DNA from: Pelecanus crispus
Taxonomy: Eukaryota; Chordata; Aves; Pelecaniformes; Pelecanidae
Assembly (NCBI RefSeq): GCF_030463565.1
Contig: NC_134643.1
Location: forward strand, 43,934,221-43,998,220
DNA: 64,000 nucleotides
Direction of reading: 5' to 3'
The position numbers and the translations under genes were made by a program. The notes beneath the pieces are model-generated. The model was not told the origin of the DNA. It searched no databases and was given only the letters and a program-made list of their open reading frames with translations. Of the stretch, positions 54,001 through 64,000 are shown piece by piece. The first letter of the stretch is position 1. Every line of letters begins with the position of its first letter.

Positions 54001-57000
54001 ATCTGTCTTCATTTATGATTGTTGTGAGTTAACCCCAATAGGCAGCTGAGCCCCATGCAGCTATTTGCTCACTCCTGCCCAGCTGGATGGGGAGGAGAGT
54101 CAGAAGGGTAAAAGTGAGAAAACTCGTGGGTTGAGATAAAGAGAATTTAATCGATAAAGCAAAAGCTGTGCGCCCAAGCAAAGCAAAATAAGGAATTCAT
54201 TCACTACTTCCCATGGGCAGGCAGGTGGTCAGCCATTTCCAGGACAACAGGGCTCCATCACCTTTAACAGTTATTTGGGAAGGCAGACGCTGTAACTCCA
54301 AATGTCCCCCCTTCCTCCTTTTTCCCCCAGTGTTTGTTGCTGAGCATGACATCATATGGTATGGAATATCCCTTTGGTCAGTTGGGGTCAGCTGTCCCAG
54401 CTGCATCCCCCTCCCAGCTTCTTGCTCACCCCCAGCCTACTTGCTGGCAGGGCAACGTGAGAAACAGAAAAGGCCTTGACTCTGTCTAAGGACTGCTCAG
54501 CAGTAGCTAGAGCGTGGGTGTGTTACCAACACCGTTTTGGTCACAAACCCAAAACGCAGCACCGTAGGAGCTACTATGAAGAAGATTAACTTGATCTAAG
54601 CCAAAACCAGTACAATGGCCTATTCAAGAGAGAGGGTGTTTTGCAGAAGTACTCACTAATATGAACTTTTAGTTTACAAAGTAAATCTTCCTGTGGAGAT
54701 GATTGGAAAAAGTTGGTGTAAAATAACAGTTCTCCAAAGAGCAAATTTGTCTGAATTAGATTCCTGATCGGAAGGGGCTATCTCTATCGATTGTTGGGGA
54801 GAAACATAGGCTAGCTTTTACGAATACCTACCATTACCAACATTATCATCCTATTTTATTTTCATATTTTGGAATGTGAACTGGAAATATGTTTTGAACT
54901 TTGGTTACCTGCCAAGTATATAATCTTGTGCATGCTTTTACAAATCTGTTAATACTGTTAGGTTTTGGTAAACGTGAAAACAGAATTGTATAACAAAGGT
55001 GTTTCATGACATCCCAGAACAAGCTGTCTTACTGAGCTCCTTTAAAAGTCAACAGAATTGTGGTTGCTCTTTGGTGGGAGGGGAGTTTGAGCCATTCATA
55101 ATCATCAGCAAAAGACGTCGCTTCGCTATTACATAGAGTACCTGACCAATGTTCTTTATGGAAATTGAACTCATTAACAAGAAGTTCGTATGTATTTGAG
55201 TTCATCTTCTGTAGATCTAACAAGAATTTTCTTTTCTAGTGTGGATCCAACCCGATTACTACTTACATTTAATGTTTCTGTTAATCTTGGAGACAAATAT
55301 CACAAAAACACAGCACTGCACTGGGCTGTGCTAGCAGGAAATACTACAGTTATTAGTCTTCTGTTAGAAGCTGGAGCTAATGTTGATGCTCAAAATATAA
55401 AGGTAAACACTTGGTCTGTTTTTATTGTAAGTGGTTTGAGGCAGAAATAACAGAGCCTATGATAAATCTCAAAAATAGATTATTATTGTGGGTATGGTGG
55501 GATCATGAAGATGGGGCAAAAGCCATGCCACTAACGTTTAATTTGGGAATCAGTTTTTCCTAACAGTGATGCCTAACCACTAAATCTGCACCTTCAAAAG
55601 TACTCATGTAAATAATGTGCCAATGGTTATGTGCAAATATATGGGAGTGGGGTGTGCAATTAGACTGCATGCGTGAAGACCCATGTATTTGGATGCAAAA
55701 TTGAAAATCTGACTGAATGGCTTCTAGTGAAGTTCTGGGGTGACTGACTGTTGGAGTGAGATGTGCGATTGTCCATGTCTCTTTCAGAGAGATGACAAAT
55801 GCTCTGGTATATCTCCCAGTGGCAGTAAGGATGTTGGAGGCCTAAAAATAGCAATAGTAGTAAAATAAGAAAATGGGCTCTTTTTTGCATCAGAACTTTA
55901 AGTTGCCCAATTACTCTACCAGAACTTCTTAATGATGTAGCTAGATTGAGCACTAACAGAGCCTGTCCCTAGCATATGTTAGACCAGCCAAGCAGCTGTT
56001 ACAATTTATGCCATAGGCTTGCAGTCTGTAAGAGCTTCTTCAGCAGTGGAAGGTGTGCCTGTTGAACGTGGTTTTGTCCATTGCCTCCGGGCTATTCTGT
56101 ATATCAAACGACATGCACTTCACCACCCAAGCTGTTTCTTCTGTGGTGTCAGAGAAGAATTCACTTTTAGAAAAAGAATTCTCAATTTCTCTTCAGATAT
56201 TTGTATTTTCCACTTAATGAGTGTTACAGATGGAGTGGTTACACTGGAAAATACAGCTGTAAATCTACATGTATAGAATATTAAATACTTAATTAAGTAT
56301 TTATTTGACCTTTCACCATTTTCCCTACTGATTAAGATGGCCAGGGCCTATTTTGCTTGGACACAAGTGATGGAAATATGCTAAAAATATATATGTATAT
56401 ACACACATCTGTTTTCTTGAACATGGAACAGTCTTTTTAAGGGTGCAGTCAAATTTTGCTAGTAGCTTTCTAGGTCCTACATCCACTTTAGAATATCAGA
56501 AATACTGATGATCATGAGTGAAAACTCGTTAGAAAAATCACATGGCTTTTCACATGTTTAAAACAAATCAACTAGCCTCTTGCATGTACTGGTGTGAATA
56601 TATGGTCTGTAAGGTCAGTTGTGTGGATGAATTATGCTTCTAGTCTCACTTCTTGTAAACTGTTGAAAAGATGCCACCTAATAGTAAAAATTAAGGTATT
56701 TTTGTGGAAAAAAAATCAGCGTGTCATACCTTGCTTCCCTTGGCAGACTGATCAGTGTGATTAGAGCTTTAAAGTCATCACCTTACCTACATTTCTGGGC
56801 TTTTATGAAATCTGTAATAAAAATTTGTATGTTTTTGGCCAAATGACGAAGTACCTGCTAGCCTGAAGCAGTTCATGGTCTCTCCTTCTTTATTGACAGA
56901 CAGCAGCAGTCAGTAGAAAAATAGGTTTTTGAACCTGCTGGATCATTGTATCTTTCCAGTCATGCCAGAAGACATGTGCCTGGTTTCATTAACCGCTGCC

Positions 57001-60000
57001 TGCCTTCTGCAGTGGAGTCTAGGTTTCTTGCATGCCTTCCCAGGTTTCTAGGATGTTCAGAGGATCAAAATTATTCTAGCAGTGGCAGTTTTGCCATCCT
57101 GCCAAGTGGCTTTATAAGATATGCTGATTTGGGTGATAGTAAACATACAGGAAACATAAGGATTTGGTTGATTTTTGTAGGTATATAGAAACTCAGTTTT
57201 GTGCTTCACCTTTGGCTGTTCAGCAAAAAAGTTTTCACTGAGCCAAAGAACGGTTGTTAAGTGTCTGGCTCATGTTTCTCCAGAAATAAAAGGAATTGTG
57301 AAAGGCTCCTTTCTGATGCAGTCATTTCCAGATTTCTGCAGCACTATCTAGTGAAGTCCTTTTCTCAGATAGCCCGTGGAATTGACGAAGAGTGGTGGTA
57401 AGACAGCTAAGGTTAAAGAAATACATTGTCTGAAAGCCATTCATCTTTTTCAAATTAATGAAGTGGCTTGAAAATACTAGGTGTGAGCTTTGACCTTGTT
57501 GTTACCAGCTCTAGGCAGTCTGTGTTAGAAAGACGCATGCTGCTGGCCGCCTAGGTTTGGAACAAATTGGAACCAGTCATCTCAGTAAGGTGCTCTTTTT
57601 ACTTTGCATGACCGTTTGAGAAGTATATGAACAGTAGCACTCTTATTCTAGAATAAAGCTTGATACAAGCAGTGGGTTTGTCCTGTTTGTGTTATTTATT
57701 CTCTTTATATTATGCTGCACAAGAAAATAGTGCTTTTCTTTTGGTAGTGAGTTACTTTCTTTTTTCTTTTTGAGAACTGGATTACAGTTGGAGTTGGAAG
57801 CTGCTTCTCAGTAGTTGGAGTGGGGTTTTGTTTGGTTAATTTTTTTGTTAAGGAAATTATCTGCCACACCAGTAGACAGATTGGGCACATGAGGACAGGA
57901 TTTCACAGGGAATCAGCTTATCACTGGGGGTAGGGGGACACCTGTCACTTTTATTTAAATAGAAGCAGAAAATCCTTTTTTATTAGAGAGTGATAGAGAC
58001 CTGAAAGAGCTTTTATGGTTTAAGGAAGATTTTTTTTTTTAAACATGTTCATGAATCATTGAATGTACTTTAGATGTAGTTCTTGATTATGCAGTGTATT
58101 TGTAGGCTTGTCTGTGGAAGTCTACATGTAAAGTTCCTTGTGGTAATGACTCTTCAGATTATTCTTTCTATCTAAACACTTTAAATATATACTATTGAAG
58201 CCTTATTGCTTGCTGACAAACTAAGTGTATTACTAGATTAAGTTCCCCAATATTTTTTTTTTTTTTTTTGCTTTCTAAGCAAGTCAGCCATCCACCACCC
58301 CTGTGAATACAAGGAAAATATTAAAATGGCCAGATAATAAGCATAGTCAAAGACTTCTTTAAAGCTCCCTCAATCTTTTTATCTAGGCAGTTCCTAGGTG
58401 TCTCATGGCCCTCTAGTGGAAGGGATGCTCAGCTGGACCCCGAGACAACTTCAGGATTTACTTGGGAGATCAACTCCCAGAGGGGATTGCTTGTCCACAG
58501 GTAATCTTTACAGTCTGGCTATATAAGGTGACATTAAAATAACAGCATCTCTGGAGTTTTCCAGATATTAGCAGTTCAAGGTGCTATTAAATTTGTGATG
58601 AAGTAGGCACCATAGTTTGATTTCAGGCATTTCTGTTGAGGGTGGAGTTAACTTACCTGTTTCTTAAACATCTGGCTAAATAACTTTGAAGTCAGGTTAG
58701 GTCAAAAGGTTATTCTTTTTTTAACTGATTTTGCTAGTTAAAATTCTTGCACAGAAGGAGTGCAAGATCCTGTTAAGTAGCAAGAAGGTTCACCTTATAA
58801 TCTGTAGTCTGTGCTATTTACACTCCTTTTAGAGATTTGAAGCAAGATTTCAAAGGCAAAAATGACAGTTAAGTACTCAATTCCCATTGTCTTTCTATGG
58901 GATATAGGTAGCTAACTGTACTTTTTAATCTTTGAAATCTCTTCTGTCTATAGTAATTATTGCCCTTCTGGGTAATTTCAGTTTCTGGTACCTGTCTCAC
59001 TTTTTTTTTAGGAGGGGGCCGAGCGATGGAGGATTCAGCCATTTTTCAAGCCTCCATGAATGGTTTGTTTAGGAGGGGAGTTAACTCCAGTAGAAGAGAG
59101 GAGGAGTCAAATGCAAAACTGCAGCTGGAGGTACCTGCAATTGGTTGTCTCTTGCCTCCTCTATAATTTTAGACCCAGTCAATAACTTTCACTTAGCTCT
59201 CTTCCTAAATGTTTAAAAAGCAATAAAATCAAATGAGTTTAGTAGGCATCTTTGGCCCCTGTATCTCTCTGTGTCTCTTTTGCTTTGTCTGTCAGTCCTT
59301 TCTGAAAGTAGGGAAGGAGAAAGCATGACCCCTTGCTGGCTTGGCACCCAAAGTGTGTGAAGCACAAGCTAAGCGTAAAAGCTCAGAGTTTTGGAATAAG
59401 TTGGACACGAGCAATCAATTTTATTCTTTCCCGTTTTCTTCCTAGGACTTCAGTAACTGAGATGAATATAAGAGCATTAAGCTTGTGAAAAAAATTCCGT
59501 ATAGAAACATTCCATGATATTAGTAACTTCACTCTGCCAAAAAGGCAGAGAATTAACTGAGAAGTCAGGCTTTAGACTGGGAAAGTTTCCATGATCCAGT
59601 GGGTCACGAGTTCTTATTCTTTGCTTGATCTCTGCTGCCTGTCAATAGCTGAGGGGGAAGCACAGTCTTTCACTTACAGACTAGTAGACTGTGTGTAGAA
59701 GAGTGAAACGCAGATGTGTTACACCAAAGGCAACAATTATTGCTATGTCAGGACACACATATGGTCAGGATCACACATTTAATATTCTGCTTGTCCACAC
59801 ATGTATAGTTATGAGAGAGAGGAAAAGACCAAAAGGAATGAATGATGTTTGGTGTCAAGTAAGCTGCAGAGCAAAAAGTATGCCAGAATGTAGCTTAAAC
59901 TGATCTAAAATGTGTTGGTTTTACCTGCCAATCTTCTGTTTCAAAAGTGCTCTGTATGCATTTTGTTTTAAAATTGGATGTTTCCCACTTTTATACTCCT

Positions 60001-63000
60001 GGCAGGGAGAATCACCACTTGATCTAGCAAAACAGAGGAAGAACGTTTGGATGATCAATCACCTACAGGAAGCAAGGCAGGCAAAGGGATATGACAGTCC
60101 ATCCTTTCTGAGAAAACTGAAAGCTGATAAGGTAAGTAGTAGTGTAACACTTACATAAATCAGTATTACTGCTGCTGTTTCTTTGGGGGTGTGTGTGTTT
60201 GGTTTTTTTAAGGTAAGCAGTTCAGTACTGTGGTTTCCCCACATTTCAGTTTTAGGAAACATCTTTCTGTTATGACAAAAGTAAATGCAAAAGAAAAAAA
60301 AAAAAAAACTTTATTCAAGGCAGGAGGAAAGAAAACCCTAAGCCTCCACACAGTTACCTTCAGTTTTTGTGCTAACGGAACGTTAGGAAAGTACTAGCTG
60401 GTCTGGTAATGTTAGGAATAGCCAAGACTTTCACAAAGCTGACTCTCAAGTATCTAAGGAAAGAAGCATTTTAGATACCCTGAACTCTGATCTCCTCTAT
60501 AATTATGTAGTGTTTTGTGTTGAATGAAAGTAGTAGTCCATCTTGGCAGTATAATGTAATATATGAATCTCTAATGTAGAGGCCTTTTTCTTCTCAGGTT
60601 ATTATTTAATACTGCAGATAGGAGGAGGCAAGAAATGAGGGTATCAAGGGTAACATACTGGCCTGGCATGAAGAACTGTCTACCTGCCTATAGTTTGATA
60701 ACTTGTATAGAGTTAATATATTCTGACCAGGGAGAGTGTTTTGCTAGATATTAAGTATTGCTATCACTGATTTCTTACGACTTCTTGATTTAAAGATACA
60801 TTGCATCTTGATGATCAAAGCACTGGCTACAGCCTGTGCTTTAACCCTGTGATAATATAATAATGCAGTGATTATTGACTTTAAGTGATTTGTGCATTGC
60901 ATTGTGTGTACATGTGCATTGTGACTGTGCTTTGAATATCTGGAAGGAGTTCAGTGCCTTCATCAGGAATTGTACGCACATAGTGTAAGACAAAAAAAGT
61001 CCTATCCTCCTTCATAGATGCTTCAGTATGACTTTATTACTTACATAACTGCAGCCTTTAAAGTTCACTGAGATTACCATGTGCTGTGTAGTAGTTTATA
61101 CACTCTGACAGATTCTGAAAAAAAAGCTACTGTTGCCTTTATTCTGGATTAACAGCAAAGTCAGTTCTTCTAAAATAAATAAATAAAATTGCTGATTTGT
61201 TATAAAATTTTAGGAAGATTTTTTTTTCTTGCACATTCATTGGAGATATATAAAATGAGAAAAAATTATGAGGATTCCTCCCTCTATGTGAAGCTTCCTG
61301 AAAATTTATTGAAGTTTTTGTTACTGTCCTATTTATTATAGAATATTATTATACAATCTGTTCCTGAAAACAGTTACTTACTGATATTTGTTTCTATATA
61401 GGAATTCCGTCAGAAGGTGATGCTGGGAACTCCTTTCCTAGTTATTTGGCTGGTTGGGTTTATAGCAGACCTAGACATTGATTCTTGGCTCATTAAAGGG
61501 CTGATGTATGGTGGCGTTTGGGCTATGGTGCAGTTTCTTTCAAAGTAAGTGTTTTACCAGGACACTATCTGTTTAGTGTGCACACAAGAAGTGTTTTGCT
61601 GGCATCTTTGTTGGATAAATAATCTTAAATTTATATTTTTTGTGTGTTTTTTCAACATGCAACATTAATTTTTTGTTGGAATTTTTTTTATTACTGTTTC
61701 TGGGAAAGATCGCGTGTGACTTTAGCTCTTGTAATGCTCTGTTGTCTTGCAAACAGCCATGGAATTACATTGGGTGAATACCACTGAGCTAACAGAAGCT
61801 AACGGCAGAACAGAAATTCAGTCATTATCCAGAGGAGGGTGCTGAGTGTCTGTCTACAAAGAGTTATCAGCATGAATTTTGCAGAGAGCAGTCAAGGGAA
61901 AAGTTACCAGAAAGGAATAGAAAAAAAGATATGTGCAAGTGTGCTATTAAAATGTATTTTTTTAGAATTTAAATACCCAAAGGCATCTAAAGAGATTTAT
62001 AGAGAGGAATGAAGTCAGAGTCAGATTTTGTAGATTCTGTTGGTGTAGAAAGGGGAGACTAAAGAAAAAGGCTGCTTTCTAATAATGTTTTTAATTTGTT
62101 ACCTGATCATAAAGAATTTTGGTTGTGTTTGTGATTACTTTAAATATCTGTAAATGCACCTACATATACACATGCGCACACATATACATGCAGGCATGCT
62201 GCAATGGATTTTCAAGATCTGCAGACTACTTCATCTATTTTTTGCTTTTCGTTGTCATGTGTGGCATGTGTAGAAGAACTTATACCTTCATACTTACAAG
62301 CTTTGTGCTTTTCTGGCATTGAATGTCATGTTTATTAGAAACACTTGCTTCTCCTTCCTTTCTGTTTAAAGAGGAAAAGAAAACATATCTGTTCCTTAAT
62401 CCAAATTCATAGAATTTTAGTGAACTTAGTACACCGGGAGGGAGGTGGGGGCGTCATCAAGCTTTTGCCTTTGCAGGATCTTGGAGATGATCTGTTCAGT
62501 CTTTTTGTCATATCTGAGGCTGTGCAATTTGCTGACCTCCTCCCACAAATAATTTATTTGGCAATGCAAATCCTCAACCACACCTCCTGTAAGAAGCAAG
62601 GACGAGATTTCTTCAAGTTTCTCAAGATCTATGTTTTGTCAAGTTTTGTATTTTTGATCTACCTGACATGTATTCAGGATTAACATTCTTACTTTCTCTT
62701 ATCCTTTGCTAAATGTTTAGTATAAATACTTTTGAAGCGTTTTTCACAAAGCCCAGGTTCAAATTAAACTTTTGCTATTTTTCTAGTAGTATTTCCTTTC
62801 CCTGTTGAATTTTAGCTAACCTGCTTAGCTGTGTCTTCCTCCGTACTCCTTTCACACACAAAAATGCACAGAAATCGCTGAAAGAAAGATTATTGCTGAG
62901 TAACTACTGTGTGTCCAAATGTGTATTCGCTTATTACTATCTTAGCTCATCTTCCTTAAAGAATTTTCTCAAAAGACCTAAGAAACTTCCATTAGAGAAG

Positions 63001-64000
63001 AGACAGTTACTGCAAGGGAGTAAAGGAGTGAAATGGAAACTACTCAGTGCGCACATTTGTCTGTGGCAGCCCTGAGAGCACCACCAGGACAAAAAGCAAA
63101 ATGGATCGATGTAAGGATGTTTAGGCAGATGATGGAAGAAGTTTTATTTCAAGGAGTTTAGCAGTTTGGAGTGTGACTGTTTAGCAGTTTTTTCTTGAAT
63201 ATGGAGTAATTTAATCACTTACCTAGTTTGTCTCAACTAAGAATAGTCTTTAAAATGCAAGAGTATAAGAAGGTGAAAATAATTCTGATGGCTTAATTTT
63301 TATTTTTAATTTAAGTAGCACCATTTTATCTTAGAACTTGGCAAATCTAGTGATGTGGGAAATGAATTAATCTGGGTTTTTTTTCCCCAACTTTCTATTG
63401 GCAACTGTAACAGAAGCAAGAATGTGAAATATTTAAAGTATGTAGGCTGATAGCACCAAGGTCTCTTAAGCTTTTTCCTTACTGAAGTAATTTTAACAAG
63501 TAATTTTCATTGTATGGGTTTCCAAAATATCTTTAGTGCTGAAATCTCATAAGTAAATGTAGTTTGCAACCACTATCCATGTAGGCTAGGAAACTCACAG
63601 GTTTCTAGCTGCTTTCACAGCGTAGTTTTAGCATGAGTATCTACTCATTCTACCTTTCTTGTCCAGTTTTTGACATTCACCTCAAAAGTAAATGTATAAA
63701 TTTTAATTAAGTAACTTTCAGTCATGACCCTTCATCTGAACAGGTTGACAGGAATTTCTCATTAACTTTGAAGGTAAAAGTGAGCAAAATATTTTTATGT
63801 TGTATTTTGCGGTATCCCATATAGTACATATTTTAACAGGAAGTGTGTTTCAGAAGCAGTAGTTCAGGATTTACATTTTATAAGTCAAAACTTATCATGT
63901 GACATTGCTCCTACTTTACAGGTCATTCTTTGATCATTCCATGCACAGTGCACTGCCTCTTGGAATATACTTGGCAACAAAATTCTGGATGTACGTGACG
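9625..64000 (+). CDS. ZDHHC17: ZDHHC17 (HIP14) palmitoyltransferase gene, exons 1-10, 3' end outside window
   Basis: This is a Golgi and vesicle membrane S-acyltransferase. In vertebrates the family palmitoylates huntingtin, SNAP25 and cysteine-string protein, which are recruited through the ankyrin domain. Ten exons with GT-AG borders and compatible phases join to 1089 nt, or 363 codons, with no stop. Residues 1-21 are a short acidic N-terminus, about 57-247 are the ankyrin repeats (TPLHWA- and ALHWAV-type repeat cores), and about 296-313 and 318-335 are the first two hydrophobic segments. A third begins near 348. Asn90 and Trp120 align by my count with human Asn100 and Trp130, known substrate-binding residues, so the binding groove looks intact. 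From memory the human protein has 632 residues; the DHHC cysteine-rich domain and C-terminus are missing here only because the window ends. The start is the ATG at 9625, with A at -3 and G at +4. It aligns with human Met11, not Met1. Identification rests on near-complete identity with the remembered vertebrate protein. Confidence 0.97.
12560..12870 (+). mobile_element. Possible ancient CR1 remnant in intron 1
   Basis: Scattered words resemble the CR1 region around the RT FADD box and downstream (acttgcagatga, then ggaggacagaactg, then aagtaatgcattgaa) in the expected order. Divergence is high, and I could not align it base by base. It could be chance. Confidence 0.3.
24820..24960 (+). mobile_element. 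tRNA-Ile/CR1 composite SINE
   Basis: The head resembles tRNA-Ile(AAU), with a clear A box (tagctcagttgg) and B box (ggttcaatccc). The anticodon triplet reads AAC, and the 3' acceptor strand no longer pairs. From about 24895 it continues into a CR1 3' tail (gatgatctctcaaggtccct) and ends in ATTCTATG repeats, so CR1 machinery very probably mobilised it. The architecture resembles the passerine TguSINE1 family, but the tail may differ. Confidence 0.85.
24988..25035. repeat. Perfect 24-bp tandem duplication
   Basis: Two identical adjacent units (24988-25011 and 25012-25035), each starting gtagaatggcactgatag, 27 bases after the SINE. No part of a known repeat. Confidence 0.95.
26975..27008. repeat. 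C homopolymer, 34 bases
   Basis: An uninterrupted run of C in intron 1 within otherwise AT-rich unique sequence, with no recognised transposon around it. The opposite strand is a G-run able to form quadruplex structures. Confidence 0.95.
28953..29056 (+). CDS. ZDHHC17: ZDHHC17 coding exon 2
   Basis: Encodes residues 22-55 and two bases of codon 56 ([11 protein letters not shown] ... [11 protein letters not shown]). The acceptor is a T-rich tract ending in tttttttag; the donor is gtaagt. This is the linker and lead-in to the first ankyrin repeat. It lies about 19.3 kb downstream of exon 1. Confidence 0.97.
30804..31370 (-). mobile_element. Solo LTR, avian ERVL-like, subfamily 1, outer end missing
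   Basis: Plus-strand sequence starts tgtcgtggtttagccccgg and keeps the LTR order through the C-run at 31093-31118 (G-run on the LTR strand) to ctctatcccagc at 31370. The last dozen or so bases expected (ending ...ggaca) are replaced by unrelated sequence, so no target duplication can be seen. It lies in intron 2, antisense to ZDHHC17. Confidence 0.85.
31093..31118. repeat. C homopolymer, 26 bases, inside an LTR
   Basis: Expansion of the short G-run that follows the TATA box in this LTR family (on the LTR strand). The 3563 copy has only a short G-run at the same point. Confidence 0.95.
31803..31824. repeat. A homopolymer, 22 bases
   Basis: A run in intron 2, with no retrocopy recognised upstream of it. 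Confidence 0.9.
33819..34250 (-). mobile_element. CR1 LINE fragment, 5'-truncated
   Basis: Reverse-strand CR1 in intron 2. The 3' repeats (agaatcatagaatcat) lie at 33819-33841. The tail and the RT C-terminal coding region follow up to a truncation at 34250, directly next to a TA repeat. Coding similarity is well kept on the minus strand ([17 protein letters not shown]), with no stop until the family's own. Confidence 0.93.
34251..34310. repeat. TA-rich microsatellite
   Basis: Imperfect (TA)n directly abutting the truncated 5' end of the CR1 at 33819-34250. It may have grown from the insertion junction. Confidence 0.9.
36512..37088 (-). mobile_element. Solo LTR, avian ERVL-like, subfamily 2
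   Basis: A related but distinct LTR on the minus strand in intron 2. It is marked by cttcccatcggcaggcaggt, tcagttggggtcagct and agaaaaggccttga. It is flanked by agtaa (36507-36511) and tgtaa (37089-37093), four of five matching. About 14 bases near the 36512 end are deleted relative to the copy at 54020. Confidence 0.85.
39377..39499 (+). CDS. ZDHHC17: ZDHHC17 coding exon 3, first ankyrin repeats
   Basis: Completes Gln56 and encodes residues 57-96 plus two bases of Lys97. It contains [20 protein letters not shown] and the [12 protein letters not shown] core. Asn90 corresponds to human Asn100 in the substrate-peptide groove. The acceptor is cttcaag and the donor gtatgt. Confidence 0.97.
39500..45754 (+). 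other. ZDHHC17 intron 3 (6.3 kb)
   Basis: Contains the degraded CR1 at 40566-41310. A block at about 43140-44410 is a little GC-richer and has open frames on both strands, but nothing I recognise. The rest is AT-rich. Confidence 0.8.
40566..41310 (+). mobile_element. Older, degraded CR1 fragment
   Basis: A diverged CR1 in intron 3, from gagaaggaccttggggtcct through the RT C-terminal region to ggtcccttccaaagtaaatg and a weak terminal repeat. It is rich in substitutions and indels. It holds an internal local duplication of the tatcaatgtgtacaag segment between about 40890 and 41010. Confidence 0.8.
45755..45832 (+). CDS. ZDHHC17: ZDHHC17 coding exon 4, ankyrin repeat
   Basis: Completes Lys97 and encodes residues 98-122 plus two bases of Arg123 ([20 protein letters not shown] then LHWAT). 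Trp120 corresponds to human Trp130, the key residue for binding the VVxxQP-type substrate motif. The acceptor is ttccag and the donor gtgggg, a weaker 5' splice site than those of the other exons. Confidence 0.97.
45833..47276 (+). other. ZDHHC17 intron 4 (1.4 kb)
   Basis: Unique sequence apart from the 22-bp tandem duplication at 46292-46335. Confidence 0.85.
46292..46335. repeat. Perfect 22-bp tandem duplication
   Basis: Two identical adjacent units (46292-46313 and 46314-46335), each starting gtagaagatggtccgagaat, in intron 4. The exact identity suggests a recent event. Confidence 0.95.
47277..47421 (+). CDS. ZDHHC17: ZDHHC17 coding exon 5, ankyrin repeats
   Basis: Completes Arg123 and encodes residues 124-171 ([20 protein letters not shown] ... 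AYLIAKGQ). It holds two ankyrin helical pairs, including the [16 protein letters not shown] core, and ends on a whole codon before gtaaat. The acceptor is acatttag. Confidence 0.97.
47422..53788 (+). other. ZDHHC17 intron 5 (6.4 kb)
   Basis: Mostly unique AT-rich sequence with a T-run at 52549-52567 and a short local duplication (tatgtttaaaatatag twice) near 48980-49010. No transposon was recognised. Confidence 0.8.
53789..53853 (+). CDS. ZDHHC17: ZDHHC17 coding exon 6, ankyrin repeat
   Basis: Encodes residues 172-192 and two bases of Ser193 ([20 protein letters not shown]). The [10 protein letters not shown] core is a canonical ankyrin repeat start. The acceptor is a long pyrimidine tract ending ttttttag; the donor is gtaata. 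Confidence 0.97.
53854..55239 (+). other. ZDHHC17 intron 6 (1.4 kb)
   Basis: Nearly half is the antisense LTR at 54020-54614. The remainder is unique. Confidence 0.85.
54020..54614 (-). mobile_element. Solo LTR, avian ERVL-like, subfamily 2
   Basis: Same subfamily as 36512-37088, inserted antisense in the short intron 6 and taking up almost half of it. Plus-strand sequence starts tgttgtgagttaacccc and ends aaaaccagtaca. The flanks atgat and atggc match at only three of five bases, so the duplication is weak or decayed. Confidence 0.85.
55240..55402 (+). CDS. ZDHHC17: ZDHHC17 coding exon 7, ankyrin repeats
   Basis: Completes Ser193 and encodes residues 194-247 ([20 protein letters not shown] ... 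[13 protein letters not shown]). The [11 protein letters not shown] core and LLLEAGAN loop mark the last full ankyrin repeats. It ends on a whole codon before gtaaac; the acceptor is cttttctag. Confidence 0.97.
55403..60005 (+). other. ZDHHC17 intron 7 (4.6 kb)
   Basis: Unique sequence with T-runs (58253-58269) and no recognised transposon or gene. Confidence 0.8.
60006..60131 (+). CDS. ZDHHC17: ZDHHC17 coding exon 8, end of ankyrin domain and linker
   Basis: Encodes residues 248-289 ([20 protein letters not shown] then [20 protein letters not shown]). This is the C-terminal ankyrin cap and the basic linker to the membrane. From memory the human protein has Ala and Asn where this has Pro251 and Ser277, both mild changes. 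The acceptor is ggcag and the donor gtaagt. Confidence 0.97.
60132..61401 (+). other. ZDHHC17 intron 8 (1.3 kb)
   Basis: Unique AT-rich sequence with an A-run near 60293-60308. Nothing else is visible. Confidence 0.85.
61402..61544 (+). CDS. ZDHHC17: ZDHHC17 coding exon 9, first two membrane segments
   Basis: Encodes residues 290-336 and two bases of Lys337. Hydrophobic stretches at about 296-313 ([16 protein letters not shown]) and 318-335 ([16 protein letters not shown]) are the first transmembrane pair, joined by a short acidic loop. The acceptor is ctatatag and the donor gtaagt. Confidence 0.97.
61545..63921 (+). other. ZDHHC17 intron 9 (2.4 kb)
   Basis: Unique AT-rich sequence. Short open frames (for example 62345-62683) lack recognisable domains. 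Confidence 0.8.
63922..64000 (+). CDS. ZDHHC17: ZDHHC17 coding exon 10 (cut by window end)
   Basis: Completes Lys337 and encodes residues 338-363 ([20 protein letters not shown] then FWMYVT). It starts after a cttta-cag acceptor. The third transmembrane segment begins here. No donor site is visible, so the exon either continues past 64000 or ends just there. Confidence 0.95.

Overview
The window is nuclear DNA from a bird. The evidence is several CR1 retrotransposon copies that end in the ATTCTATG-type 3' repeat, five solo LTRs of avian ERVL-like type, long AT-rich introns and one sharp CpG island. The repeat mix suits Neoaves. A tRNA-Ile/CR1 composite SINE could point to a songbird lineage, but it does not prove it. 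I cannot name the species.

Layout. Positions 1-9130 are intergenic and repeat-rich. They hold the 3' part of a sizeable, lightly decayed CR1 (1-1960), two solo LTRs in opposite orientation (2135-2737 minus, 3563-4126 plus), two 5'-truncated CR1 pieces (5113-5514 minus, 8553-8842 plus), and unique AT-rich sequence. A CpG island at about 9130-10210 contains the promoter and first coding exon of the only host gene I can support.

That gene is ZDHHC17 (HIP14), on the plus strand, the ankyrin-repeat palmitoyl-acyltransferase. Ten coding exons are present: 9625-9687, 28953-29056, 39377-39499, 45755-45832, 47277-47421, 53789-53853, 55240-55402, 60006-60131, 61402-61544 and 63922 to the window end. 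All junctions are GT-AG and all phases join, giving 363 codons without an internal stop. They cover the short N-terminus, the whole ankyrin domain and the first transmembrane segments. The DHHC catalytic domain lies beyond position 64000. Introns 1-9 carry a SINE, CR1 pieces, three more antisense LTRs and simple repeats, but no second gene that I can defend.

The most interesting part is the compact promoter. It has a perfect 32-bp inverted repeat (9466-9497 and 9506-9537), a ZNF143/Staf-like site (9589-9606) that contains an upstream ATG, and a YY1/TISU-like element (9621-9632) on the start codon. The upstream ATG appears to correspond to the annotated human ZDHHC17 start, but here it opens only an 8-codon ORF that stops one base before the main ATG. 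I found no unknown multi-gene system. Other points of note are the tRNA-Ile/CR1 SINE, two CR1 copies truncated at the same base, and very long poly-C tracts.
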